Assembly: GCA_016617785.1 (NCBI GenBank) | Contig: JADILM010000003.1 | Coordinates: 1,984,001 to 2,048,000, forward strand | DNA length: 64,000 bases | Reading direction: 5' to 3' | From: Sporobolomyces roseus | Taxonomy: Eukaryota; Basidiomycota; Microbotryomycetes; Sporidiobolales; Sporidiobolaceae | Shown: positions 25,806-37,716 of the stretch, one piece after another | Layout of the letters: every line of letters begins with the position of its first letter | Position numbering within the stretch: the stretch's first letter is position 1 | Notes under the pieces: model-generated | The model's input: the letters and a program-made list of their open reading frames with translations, nothing else | The model's database searches: none | Told to the model about the DNA's origin: nothing | Translations under genes and position numbers: made by a program

Positions 25806-28800
25806 ATGCTCTACCCTACTAAACGCACTTCTACTCGATTCACCCGCAAGACGGCATTACTCTCTACCGTTTCCCTCGCTTTCACAGCCCACGCAATCGC
25901 TTTACCTCCTTCCCTTATCGCCAGTTCCCCTTCGTCCGCCTCTTCCTCTTCTTACCACCTCGAATCATCAGTTCGCAAATCGATCAATTTTGGTCCTCAC
26001 CCCGAACTCTCCCTTCACGATGTCGATTCAAACCCTTCGATCGCACTCACCTCGTGGAACACTCGCAGCTCGATCTCTGCCCTAAACCGTTTCTCTTCAG
26101 CATGCGACGTTTACATCGATGGTGAAGCACCTAGGTGTATCGGTGCAGAATTGGCAAACAATTTCGTTTCAACTTTACATCCCGAATCTCAATTCAAACT
26201 CGGCGATGGAATCGTTTCGAAACACACCAACATCTTTCACGGTCACTTTGTCGAACTTCGGGATGGTGTACCCATCGCGAACGCCAACTTGAACGTCAAT
26301 GTCAACCTCGAGAACGGTGAGGTCGTTTCCTACGGTGATTCAACTTTTACGAAATCGACCAAGTCAGCCGACGCCAAGTCAAACACTCGAAAGTGGGCCA
26401 GTTCAGCCACCTCTCAGATCGTACTCGGAGGAGGATCGTCCATCAATGCTCAGAAGGAGGACGTCCTAGCCGAATACTCTTCCCCTCCTTTCGACACTAC
26501 CCCCTCTTCCTCCCCCAAGGCCTCGGATCCTCGTCATGGTCTCCTCACTTTCCTTTCGATGCAATCAAACAACATCGAACTCGACCAACGAATCTCTTCT
26601 TCCTCTCGTTCCTCCCTCATCTCTTCCCTCACCGTCACTCCCACCGGTTCATCCCCTCACGAAGTCCTGATCACCGGTCTCCCCGATCCCACCGCGACTG
26701 GTCCCGCCAAAGCATCCCTCGTATACGTTCACGATGGAGAATCCCTCAAACTCGCATGGAAATACGAATACTCTTCCCACGACAACATGTACGAGTCGTA
26801 TCTAAGCGCTGATGCCTCCGTAACTCCCGGTGAGGAACAACCTCTCATGGTGGTCGATTGGGTCCGAGATTTCCGTCCTACCGGAGGAGAGATCGGTTTA
26901 GAAGCGATGCATGAATTCCATGATTCTTCATCCCGAACGAACTCGGTTCGTAACTCGAAGCCTTTGAGCAAGAAGAACAAGAACAAGAAACGTTCGGCCG
27001 TTGGTGAGAGGATGAGGAAGTTTGGGGATGAGGCGATTGATTTTTTTAGTGGTCCCGGTGCTTCGACTAGCGATCCGAAGGAAATTGAAAAGATGAAGGA
27101 GATCTCACCTGAATACAAGGTTTACTCTTGGGGAGTGTGAGTCGTTAATCGTTTCTATCCTTTGCGTCTAGGACGCAATTGCTGATAGGCTCGATTCGCT
27201 TTTCCACAGAAACGCTCCCGATGTTGGAAAGCGTTCGGTTCTCAAGGGTTCTCTCGTCGAACTCGACAAGGAAGGTACGCATCATCTCTTTTCTCGTTTG
27301 CATCATTCGCAAGACCGTTGACTGACTTCGACACTCTTCAATCCTGCGTAGCATCTCCCGCGGGATGGCACCACGTTCCCTCCGAGTCAAAGGGAGGCAA
27401 AGATATCTTCTACTACGAGACTCGTGGAAACAACGTTCTCGCACAAGACAACGTCGATGGAGGAAACTCGATGAACGGGTTCAGAGCGAACGGTGGAAAG
27501 AAGATGGAGTTTGATTTCGCCATTCACATGCCCAAAGCTGGAACTCCTCTCGATCCTCACTGTAAGTCATAATCTCTCTCATCATGCCGTCGTGTTCGTG
27601 ATGCAACGAAACTGATTCCGCGTTTTCAATGTTTTCTAGCTTACATCGAGGCATCAACCACCGAACTCTTCTACACCAACAACGAGATTCACGATCTCTT
27701 CTACCGTTACGGATTCGACGAAGAGAGTGGCAACTTCCAGGAGACCAACTTTGGTCGAGGAGGTTACGGAGGAGATGCGGTTCAAGCCAACGCTCAAGAC
27801 GGTTCAGGCTATAACAATGGTAAGTGCTTACCTTCTCACTACTCATGCACTCGAATGGAGCTAATGAAAGAATTGCGATGATGTTTTAGCAAACTTTGCT
27901 ACTCCTCCTGATGGTTCGAGACCTCGCATGCGAATGTACACTTGGACTTCTGCTGTTCCTAACCGAGATGGAGACTTTGAAGCTGGTGAGTCTCTCCTCG
28001 TTATCGATTCGACCTTCCCTCGTCGCACTCCTCTGTGACTTGCAATCCTCGTTTAATCCCTGACTGGCTTGCTGACGCGAATTGAATCTCGTCTCACAGG
28101 TATCGTCATTCATGAGTACGCTCACGGTATCTCTACGCGTCTCACCGGTGGACCTGCCAACTCTGGATGTTTGGGATGGGGAGAAGCAGGAGGAATGGGT
28201 GAAGGTTGGGGGTAAATTCGCTTCTCTTGCGGGTTCTCTCTCTGCGCCCGAGACTGACGGATCAGATCTCTCTCTACAGTGACTTCTTCGCTACGATGAT
28301 CCGAATGCACAGCAAGAAGGAACAAGAGTTCGACATGGGTTCTTGGGCATCGGGTCGCAAGGGAGGTATTCGAAACTACCCTTACTCTCGCAACCTCACT
28401 ACGAACCTCGACACCTACAAGTCACTCGACAAGGGAGGATACTGGGGCGTTCACGCGATCGGAGAAGTTTGGGCAGAAATGCTCTTCGAAATGGCTGAGA
28501 ACCTCATCGACGACCACGGTTTCCATCCTACTCTCTTCCCTCCCGCTGTCAACTCGACCGATTCGACCGGTTACTACTCGGAGAAGCACCTCAAGGAATC
28601 GAAGAGGAAGGTTCCCGCTCATGGAAACACTCTCGCAGTTCAACTCGTCGTCGATGCGATGAAACTTCAACCTTGCCGACCTTCGTTCCAGAACGCTCGT
28701 GATGCCATTCTCACCGCTGACAAGGTCCTCACTGGTGGTGAGAACCGTTGCACGATTTGGAAGTCGTTCGCTAAGCGTGGTCTCGGACCTGAAGCCAAGG

Positions 28801-28963
28801 TCATCGGTTCTACTCCTTGGGTAAGCCTTTTCAAACTGCTCTCTTCCGCTGTGGATCATCGACACTGACAGACTCCCTCGCTCGATTTCTACTACAGGGT
28901 GGAGGAATCCGCACTGAAGACGTTTCCATTCCTTCCGACTGCAAGAAGAAGTTCTTCGAATAG
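25806..28963 (+). CDS. Secreted fungalysin metalloprotease (M36)
   Basis: Eight exons, 25806-27136, 27210-27274, 27352-27561, 27640-27819, 27890-27985, 28100-28211, 28280-28820 and 28898-28963, sum to 2601 nt and give 866 aa. This is an extracellular zinc endopeptidase made as a preproprotein. A signal peptide is seen at residues 1-33 (basic start, then [15 protein letters not shown]). A long N-terminal propeptide with FTP/PepSY-like segments follows. The catalytic zinc site is [13 protein letters not shown] with the third ligand in [12 protein letters not shown]. The rest of the M36 domain is canonical ([35 protein letters not shown]). A Lys-rich stretch (KKNKNKKRS) near residue 395 could be a Kex2-type processing site releasing the mature enzyme. 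Confidence 0.95.
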
Positions 28964-29458
28964 ACGGTTCAACCAATCACGATAGACGGCATCACTCTCT
29001 GTTATTCGACGCATCTATCTATCTATCTATCTTCTGTCTCGTTCTTGTCCATCGTTCTCTGTTCTTCTCTCGTCTCTCTGCAACTTCTCGCGTCTCCCTC
29101 GTCCATCTCTATCTTGTTGATCTATTTTGCCTCCATTGTTCTTGTTTCTGATCTCTCTGCACGTATACTCCCCAATATCCAGAACGCCCCCTTGTATGTA
29201 GTCTCGTCTTTGTTTTTCTTCTCGATTGTCGAATTTTGAATCGTTTTATCTCTCGCATCGGATCTCTCGATTGCCTTGCATTCTAGCTCGCGAGTACAGC
29301 GACTGGACAGACAGAATTGACAGAAAGACGAGGGCGAGTACGTCATCAAGCGTAGGAACCCGAAAAGCGAGAGAAAGCGAGAGAAAAGTGAGAGAAAAGC
29401 GAGATTAAGAGCTACAAGCGATTATACTGGTTGAAAAAGCGATACAAGCGTTATGTGA
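28964..29458. other. Convergent 3' region with TCTA microsatellite
   Basis: 495 bases between the fungalysin and HEI10-like stop codons. It holds the TCTA repeat listed separately and an imperfect AGCGAGAGAAA repeat near 29365-29405. No coding signal. Confidence 0.5.
29013..29031. repeat. (TCTA)n microsatellite
   Basis: About five copies of the tetranucleotide ATCT/TCTA in the fungalysin 3' region. Confidence 0.8.
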
Positions 29459-31022
29459 TTATTGAGAGCCTCCTCCTCGTGAGAAAGAAGCGGGACGGAA
29501 ACCACCTGCGAAATCAGAAGAAGAAAGAACTTTAGCGGTCGTTGCTGATAACGTTCGTTCGGGACTCACGAGGTTTGACTCCTCCATGCTGAGCGTGCTG
29601 ATTGTGAGAGATAGGTTGTTGACCATGGACATGTCCAGTAGATTGTTTGTTAGACGCGAAGTGGGATCTCGTTCCTCCTCCTACTCCTTTGTTCGTTACT
29701 CCCGAAACGAATCCAGGACTAGCTGACCTTCCGACGTGCTGTTGATGACTTGCATTGAGACCGCTACCATCAGTAGAGTGACGATGATTCGAGCTGTGAC
29801 CGTTCCTCGTAGCGGTACCTCCGTTACGTCCTTGACCTTGAGCCGAAACTACTTGGAAAGGACGAGTCGAAGCGGTTTCTTGCTGTCTACCATTCGAAGT
29901 GTTCCAGTTCTCGTTACGAGTATCGAGACCTTGACGGTACTTGACGTGACTAGCACTGCTGTGAGAGCGAGTGTCGGGATTCGGAACGGGAACGAAAGCT
30001 TGACGGGTTTGGACAGCAGCTGGAGAAGGTGCAGTTGCGTTGGTGTGAGCCATGGTCGCGTCGTTAGGATTGAACATGGAACGTTGTTGTTTGAGTTGAT
30101 CGTAGTCGCCCTATCAGCCAGTTAAGAGGGTTAGGCGATCCTGCGATAGTAAGGAAAAGTGACTCGACTCGCTTTGAGTTTGTTGTAGCTCTTTGCGTTA
30201 CTTTTGTGCATCTCTAGTAGCTCGTGAGTCTTCCTACGCTCAACTTCGAGGTCACGCTGTGAGGCTGGCAGAAGAGGACGATCAGTTTTATCGACAAGCT
30301 TCGAACGTAACAATTGTTAGCTTACTCGCAAAACGAGTTTTGATGACTGATGAGCTAGCGACGAGTCAGCGACAGCCTCTCAAGTATGAGGAGAACTTAC
30401 GATCGACCTCCCTAGCGGCGTCATGTTGAGTTGAAGCGAGTTCTGCTTCGAGAATTGCAGTTCGCTAACCGTTCGACCTTGTCAGTTTCGAGAACTTCGG
30501 ATTCTCACTTGAGGTACTCACCTCTTGCAAGTCCTTGATGAGGAGTTCGTCATAGGCTTTCCCTTGTTGGATCTGATAGCTGTGAAAGTTGAAAGCGCGA
30601 TTCGCGATGTCCAGGACAACGGCTGGCGAAAGACCGGAAAGGATCGTTGACTTCCAGGATTCGCTAGGTCGAAGATTAGTCACCACAAGGTCGTCTCTGT
30701 CGCTAGCCTTCGGAACGTTAGCTCCCGTGATTCTTGCGCGAGGAGGAAAAGATTGAAATACTCACGTATCTTGAAGCACAGCGTCGCAAGCGGGACAAAC
30801 GAGTCGGCTTCCGACGAAGATATTGGTAGCACAATCGACACAGAAGATGTGTGAGCAGCTGCTGACGACAGCTGTGTGCTGATTGATCGAAGCGAGAGGA
30901 ATATGTTCAGTCAAAATCTTCCAAGCCTCGCTCGAGCATAAGATCAAGCTTACCTCGAGCGAGAGTAGTTTCCTACATCCTGAGAAGTTGTTGCAGTGTA
31001 GTACGTCCATCGTTTGAGTCAT
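29459..31022 (-). CDS. HEI10/Zip3-like RING-finger meiotic E3 ligase
   Basis: A multi-exon gene starting at ATG 31020-31022. The N-terminal RING is split by an intron: LHCNNFSGCRKLL, then VVSSCSHIFCVDC and CPACDAVL. It is followed by LSGLSPAVVLDIANRAFNFHSYQIQQ, which matches the segment after the RING in HEI10/CCNB1IP1. A coiled coil (AELASTQHDAAREVD, LEVERRKTHELLEMHKSN) and a disordered Ser/Gly/His/Gln-rich tail of about 180 residues end in RPASFSRGGGSQ. Members of this family localise to the synaptonemal complex and, as ubiquitin or SUMO E3s, decide which recombination sites become crossovers. The assignment rests on RING plus adjacent helix. The last exon is 29459-29508 or close to it. Confidence 0.82.
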
Positions 31023-31732
31023 GGTAGACAATAGCGAGGCCTTGAGATTCAGAGTTGAACAGGAAAGGGAGAAGAGACAGAGCGACGAAGCAGCAGCTTT
31101 TTGATCGACTCCGACGCCGAGTAAGACTCGATAGAGTAGTGTACGGGTATCTCGAGCGACTTTGAGGGATTATGGGTGAGTGGTAAGAGAGTAAAAGAAT
31201 TTTTCGCTCTTTTGCTCTCAACCTCATCTTCGCTCACCATAGAAGGCGCTAAACTGGCTCATGCAGATTCACGGACTACGCTTCTTGACTCCTGTATGCT
31301 TCGGATTCGCCCGCTTGGTGAGTTCGTCGAGTATTTCCAGGATTCGTTTCGCTTCTTCTCGACTCTTTCGCTTCGCTTCTAGGTTCGACGAGCCTTTCCT
31401 GCAAGCGGCACGAAGCCTGCGACGCCCGGTGACGGCACGTTTCGCGTGCTGTGCACTTAGAAGCGACTTTCACCGAATTTTAATCTCGACTGACTGCCTT
31501 CTTTCTTCTTTCCTTCAACCCAGCCGCTTCTTTTCCTAATGAAACGCTATGTACTTACTAGACAAGGAAGGAGAGTGACGGAAGGTTTGAGAGGCAGTAT
31601 TCGAGCGGGCAGGTTTCACTCACCTTGCCTCTCAATCGAAGGTCTCTCGCAAATGTTCTCTCCTCTTTCCCTTCCTTTCCTCATCACCAACGATCTCCCG
31701 ACCACTCCTCCATCTCTTTCATCGACGCTCAC
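31023..31732. promoter_or_regulatory. Divergent intergenic region, HEI10-like / aspartic protease
   Basis: 710 bases. C/T-rich before the protease start (31650-31720). Short ORFs on both strands are Ser/Arg/Phe-rich and not convincing. Confidence 0.4.
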
Positions 31733-33667
31733 ATGCTCCTCAACGTCGCCCCTACGGCGCTGCTCTCCCTCGCAGCTTTCGTTCTAACTTCAGCTGCTCC
31801 AGCCGCTGCCCTCCCGAGCACAATCACAGTAGGGGGTACGACAGTCCCGCTTATGCAACGTAAACAAGGAGTAGCAATCACCAAAGAGGATGGTACCGTC
31901 AACAGCGAGTCTCTACAACGTCAAATCACCTTCATTCGAGCGTGCGTTCTCTCGTTTCTCTCTGCTCAAAGCCACAATCTGACTCGCCTCTTTCCCTCGT
32001 TCGCAGTAAATACCAAAAGACAATCGCAGCGTATCTTCGCAATACTGGTGAAGCTCTCGGAGAGATTCTCGACAAGGCAGACAACGCTACTTCGTCTTCG
32101 AGGAACTCCGGCTCTTCGTCAGATAGCGTGATACGTCCACAATCTCGCAAACGACAATCAGAGACTCTCTATAACTACAACAATGATCTGCTGTGGGCGG
32201 GAGAAGTGAGGCTAGGAACACCACCTCAAGATTTCACAGTTCTGTTCGATACTGGTAGATCACTTTTTGAGCGATTCCGAATTCGAATTCGAGCTGATCT
32301 CGCTTCACATAGGTTCTTCGGACTTCTGGGTTCCTTCGAACGATCCTCAATGCACCGGCTGCACAGGAAACAAGTTTGATTCGAGTCTCTCGACGACGTC
32401 TTCGAGAAAGAATGGTCGATTTTCCAGTAAGTCTAGCCGCTGTCCTGCCTCCCACAAGCCATCTCATTCATCTTAATCTCTCAAATAGTCTACTATGGAG
32501 ACGGTAGCTCAACCTCGGGACCCATCTACACCGATGTCATGCAAATGGGCGAATTCTACGACGACAAGTTAGCTCCCATTGTTCACCTGTCCTGAGTTCT
32601 CACAGTCTGACATCCTTCTCTCGTCAGTAACTACTTCTCTGCGGTCGACCAAATGAGTGATAACTTTGGATCGGAACCGGAAGACGGGTAAGTCTTTCTC
32701 ACTTCATCGCATCTTGCGAAAGACTGATCTCAAACTTGGTCCTCTCGAACAGGATCATGGGAATGGCCTACTCATCCATCTCGAGCATCCGATCTCGTCG
32801 ACAGTCTGATGCGACATCGAGACCGTTCGGATTGAGAGTCGCAAAGGTGAGGAATCTTCACAAATCGCGAATCGTCTTGACGCTGAATCACCTTCTGCTC
32901 TCATCAGACTTCGGACGGTCCTTCCGAACTCTTCTTAGGTGGTCCGAATCCTGATCAGTACAAGGTGAGCTGCTCTCCGTCTCCAAATTTGAAGAATTAT
33001 AATTGACTTGAATTGCACAGGGTCGACTCGAATGGCACCCGGTTCGCAAGCAAGCTTATTATAACATCACCGGAGATATCTTCCTTAACAACAACTACGT
33101 CTTTGACACTGCTCGCAATACTGTCATCGATTCAGGTGAGCCGAAACGGGTTGTCGATTTCGAAGTTTCCCTGAATGACTTTGCTCTCTCTTCCGCTAGG
33201 TACAACGCTCATCATCGCTCCTCCCGGTGACGCCGACAAGTTCTGGGCTCAAGTACCAGGTGCGAGTCGCTGGGATCGAGCTGATGGATACTACACTTTC
33301 GTGAGCTCTCTCCTCTCGAATCTCGATTTCGTCGATTTCGCTGACTTGGCTCTTAACGTCCAGCCTTGCTCACAAATTCCCAAGCTTTCGTTCTCTTTCG
33401 ATAATGGACGCAAGTGGGCAGTTCGTCCCGTCGATATGAACCTCGGGCGTGTCTCTTCTCATTCGCAATATTGCGTTGGAGCAGTCGCTGGAGTCGATGT
33501 AGGGCTAGGCGATTCAACCTGGATTCTCGGATGTTCGTTCCTCAAGGTGAGCTGACCCCCTCCTGCTGCCTCTTCATCTCGCTGACTCATCGATGAGCGA
33601 GTAGAACGTTTACACCGTTTTCGATCCTTCCGATGGAAATCAAGTCGGATTCGCTACTGTCGTCTGA
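31733..33667 (+). CDS. Secreted pepsin-like aspartic protease (A1)
   Basis: Eleven exons: 31733-31941, 32007-32254, 32313-32426, 32489-32567, 32628-32687, 32753-32846, 32908-32964, 33021-33135, 33200-33300, 33364-33546 and 33605-33667. The sum is 1323 nt, giving 440 aa. Signal peptide at residues 1-27 (LLSLAAFVLTSAAPAAA). The propeptide of about 95 residues ends with SRKRQSE, a likely Kex2 site. The mature enzyme has the first catalytic motif LFDTGSSDFWVP, the flap tyrosine in IYYGDGSSTSG, GIMGMAYSSIS, and the second motif VIDSGTTLI, where Ser replaces the usual Thr as in many fungal enzymes. It ends with STWILGCSFLKNVYTVFDPSDGNQVGFA. Role: extracellular protein digestion at acidic pH. Confidence 0.94.
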
Positions 33668-34164
33668 TCACCTCCTCACTTACTCTCGCATCGCATCATC
33701 GCATCATCATAGAAAGAGCTGGACTCGTTATAGAATCTGTGGTGACTTGTAACTCTATGTACTCCTTTCTTCGCAACCTCGCAATCTATAGATCTTGTAC
33801 AGCGCAGCACGAGCTCGTTCATTCGGAAAAGAGAGATATTCTTTTCGAGTTGCGATGGGATTCCAGCTACGGCATACAGGACAGATTGAGAAAACAAACG
33901 AAGGGGGAGGAAAGGGGCAAAACGAGAGGAAGAAAAATCGAATGAGGGGAGGCAGAATACATGGAGAGTTGCGCCAGGTTGAAGGTGGAGAACGAACGAG
34001 TTGGACGAGAGATTCAAGGGGACAGCCGAGGATGTGAGGGAGGAAGAGAGGTGAGAGACGAAATCTAAATTTTATGTCCAGTTGAAAGTAACTGGAGGAG
34101 GTGAGGGCGAGGATTGATCGAATAATGATTGAGCGAGACGAGTTATGCGAAGAAGGGAAAGATC
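33668..34164. other. Convergent 3' region, protease / F-box gene
   Basis: 497 bases between stop codons. CATCG/ATCATC repeats near 33690-33712. No coding signal. Confidence 0.4.
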
Positions 34165-37056
34165 TCATCGGAGAGCGCTTGGGTGTTTTGCGTCTGTTTC
34201 GTTGATTGTTTCCTCGTACTCGAGCATGTCTTCATCATCCTCATAGTAGTCCTCTCCATCAAACTCTCCCGCAGCTTCTCCATCATCTTCTTTAGGCTCC
34301 GGCTCAACTTCCTCATCGTCTGAACTCTCCAAATCGTCCTGATCAACAGCGAATCCTTTCCTGACGTGCTCGAGTCCTGCCATTCTCGAGGGAGCTGGTC
34401 GAGGTGGGACGAAGCCTCCCGGTGCTTGATCCGTTTCGTAGGAAGGAGGCGGAGCGCCAGTGACGGCGGAAATGGCTTGTTCCGATCTACTCAGTAACTT
34501 CTTCGCTTCCAACTCCTGAATGTCCCTATCATCCTGCTCCTGTTGACGATCCGAGAGGACTTGTGCTTCTTGATATCGTCTAGCGACGGCGTAAGCTTCT
34601 TCCTGAGTGTGACGCTGGAGGTGTCCTCCACCTCCTCCTCCTCCTCCAGAATGTTGTCGACTTCGTTCGAGTTGTTGCATGATAAGTTGTTGTTCTCGAA
34701 CGAGAGCTGGATCGAGATCTCCGAGGTTCTCAATCGAGTCGAGAGAAGTCAGGTCGAGTTTCGATTCTTGCGATTGAACGGGAGCGGGAGCGCTGGGAAC
34801 AGTAGTCGGTACAGCAGTGGCGACATTGGAGGCGGGTAGGGCTGCAGGTACCGCGTATCGTACTGCCTGTTGCTGTCGATGGTACTGCTGAGTTGGAGCG
34901 TCTGGGATACTCGGAAGGGGAAGGACGAAAGTCGAGGTAGGGAAAGTGTAGTTCGGATGGGGAGGAGGAGGTGCGAAGGTCGTGGGCATAGAGATCTTTG
35001 AGAACGATGCTGCTCCCCCGGAAGCGACCATCGAAGAACTGCCGCTTCCTCCGACTTGATTCTTGAGCATTTCCAACTGTTGTGCCGCTGCCAATCTCCT
35101 CATCTCCGCCTCCTGTTCGTCTTTCTTCTTCATCGCTTCTTTCCATTCCCATAACATATCTTTCTTTCCCTCCCTGATCCACTCTCTTCGTTCCTTCTCG
35201 TCCGAGGGTCCCTTTCCTTCCCAATCCGAATCATCCCTCTTCAACACTCCGATGAAGTCCAACCATCGGTACGCTCTCCAATCGTAATCACTGTACTGAG
35301 GTTGCTCGACGTAAACCTCTTTCAATCCAAACTCTCCTTCATCGTTGAGGTGTCGAAGGACCTCGACCAATCGAGCGATTCCCTGACAGGTGACATCGTT
35401 ACATTGGCGAACGTCGAGGATAGCGAGTCGAGGAGTGAGATGAGGGAGTCGAGAGAGGAGAGTGTCGGAAACGGAAGAATCGTAAAAGTCGAGAGATCGG
35501 ATTCGAGCCGACATCGCGGCGAGGCAGGAGAAGACGGCCTCATCGCTGACTATACAGGTGGTGACCGCTAGATGTTCGACATTGGGTGCGTTGCGACCGA
35601 ATGTCGGCAGTGGGGAGAGAGTATAATCTTCGAAGGTTTCGGGATCGACTTGTAAGTCGTCGAAGTGAGCGCGAACGAGTTTGGGCATGAGGAAGATGGG
35701 AGTCGGCCATTCTTCGACGTCGACGTCATTCTCGAGGAACTGAAGATTGGTGAACAGGGGAGGAGTCGAACCGGTGAGAGTGAGGGAAAGGAGGGATGGG
35801 AGTATGATTGGAGGAGGTTGAGGGATGTCGGGATCTCGAGGATCAGTGTATTCGATGTGGCCGTCGATGAGGTCGGGATCACGTTCGTTGATGCAACAAT
35901 CGAACTCTTCCTCTTCGTCATTGGCGGGGTCGAAGCTGAAGTCGCACAATTCGAGATGAGTGAGAGTTCGTCGAGCGAGGCGAAGGAGACGGAAGATGGT
36001 TTTGCCTTGCCACCGCACGTTGTGCAAGGTGAGATGGGTGAGGACTGGGAAGCCCATAGGCAGGATGAGTTCTTCTGAGATGATGGCTCCTTCGATTGAG
36101 AGGATTCGAAGGTTTTCGAGTGTCGCCGGTCGCTGCTCATTCTGAGGATGCGACCAAACGAATCCGTTGTGATTGACCGGTCTGAGATATCCGTTGATAC
36201 GAGGAAATTTCAAGCTGAGGTGACGGAGTTTGGGGAACATGAAAAGAATAGTGCTAGTGAGATTGAATAGAGGTATCGCGGCTTCGAATCGGAAGCTGGA
36301 GTTTCGAGGCATCAAGGCATTATCAGTTCAGCAAGACCTAGCCAGATATGCAGAGAAGGCGACTTACGAATCAAGGTCATGAAAGAGCGCACTCCCACTT
36401 TGCTTCGATAGTTCGTTCATGAAGTAGATCGTATCCGGGTGATTCGAGGCGAAATTGACGTTGAGGTTACGAAGGGTAGAGTAACGCTTAGTGACTGGAT
36501 CGCACATGAAGCGATTGTCCGGTCCTTGCGTCATGGTAGCGTATTGCGCCAGCGCAATCACTTCGCCTAGCCTTTCCATCGCTTCGTTTCGATTGATCAC
36601 GCTACATGTTCTTCCCGCTTGCCTATCCCACGACCCGTACGTCTTCAAGGTCAACTCTTTCAATCCTTCTCGCTTCTTGTTCCCGTTCCCGACTGCTCTG
36701 AAAAGCATTCGTTGCAACATTTCCAAGTCATCGTATTCGACTCGCACGAACGCCCTCGACCAGAATCCAGGTTCGTTGACGATGAAGGTGTGCCATGTTT
36801 TCGAGACGAGGGTTGCTCGGATTTGGTCTCGAGAAGGGAGGAATCGGAGGATCGAGAGGAAAACTTCGGGAGGTAAAGGAGAGAGAGGCGAACTGAGACG
36901 TGGAGAGGAGCTGTTGTTACTTCGAGAAGTGTCGGGCGAGAGAGGAGGAGTTTCGGCGTTGGGAGAGACGGTGGGAAGGAGGGAAGGAGGGCTGCTTTTA
37001 GTGGATGAATCGGTCATGGGCGGCGAAGGCGGGAACTTCTCGCGAGGTGCATCCAT
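34165..37056 (-). CDS. Large F-box protein with leucine-rich and Gln-rich regions
   Basis: Two exons, 36368-37056 and 34165-36295, joined inside a Ser codon (TC|C), give 939 aa. A disordered Ser/Pro-rich start is followed by a canonical F-box near residues 50-95 (LPPEVFLSILRFLPSRDQIRATLVSKTWHTFI), the part that binds Skp1 in SCF ubiquitin ligases. Leucine-rich-repeat-like segments follow (LRHLSLKFPRI, LTHLTLHNVRW, LLSLTLTGSTPP, LAILDVRQCNDVTCQGIARLVEVL) as a substrate-binding surface. The last 350 residues are unusual: a charged helix, Gln/Pro/Ala-rich stretches, an octa-Gly run and an acidic C-terminus (DYYEDDEDMLEYEET). It is not closely related to the small F-box-like family at 46-54 kb. 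The substrate is unknown. Confidence 0.85.
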
Positions 37057-37716
37057 CGGAGAGTGAAGACCTATCAGCTGTGACTGAGGGAAGAAGGAAG
37101 GGTCAGAACGCGTTCCCTCGAGAGGTAGAGTCTAGTTGAGATGAGTGGTCCGAATTGGATAATCTAGCAGTCCCTCATCCCATCTCCAGGGCCTCGCCTA
37201 TGTCCCATATCTCTGATAAGCTGATCTTCTGCCTACGCCATGCCCTACAACCCTTCATTGCGCTTGTTTGCCAGGATTTGTTTCGCGTTTGATGTCACTA
37301 AACATGAAAGAGGAGAAGGACACTTACCCCAAGCGTGATGACCTATCCAGAGTGTTTCAATCACCTATCCTTCTTGTCCTGCTGTCCTTCCAAGGGTCGT
37401 AGAGTGGGACTTGTGATTCGAGATGGTAGAAATGAAAACAAGGTGGGAAACGTTCCACTTTCTCCACTCGATCGCGCTCGCTGAAGTTCGTTCTTATCTC
37501 TCTGATAGGCGTAGAGAGTTGCTTTGGGTAGGTGGAGGGCGGGACAGAGGTAGCGAGAGTCGAAGTAGTTCAAGAAGAGGTTCGAGAGGTCTCTCGAAAG
37601 GGAAAAAGATGAGACCTATCTCTCTCTTTCGCAATGAGGAACAAGCAAGGGTATAGAAATGCAAGTGAAAAAGGGGTATGTATATATACGAGAGACTACG
37701 AGAAGAGACGGGGGTT
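37057..37716. other. Intergenic region between F-box gene and FHIP
   Basis: 660 bases upstream of the F-box gene and downstream of FHIP. An AT-rich TATGTATATATACG palindrome-like stretch at 37677-37690 could be a terminator or TATA-like element. No ORF is convincing. Confidence 0.4.

Noticed and set aside
37677..37690. TATGTATATATACG as a TATA box
   Set aside because: It lies downstream of the FHIP stop and too far (over 600 bp) from the F-box start on the wrong side to act as its promoter.
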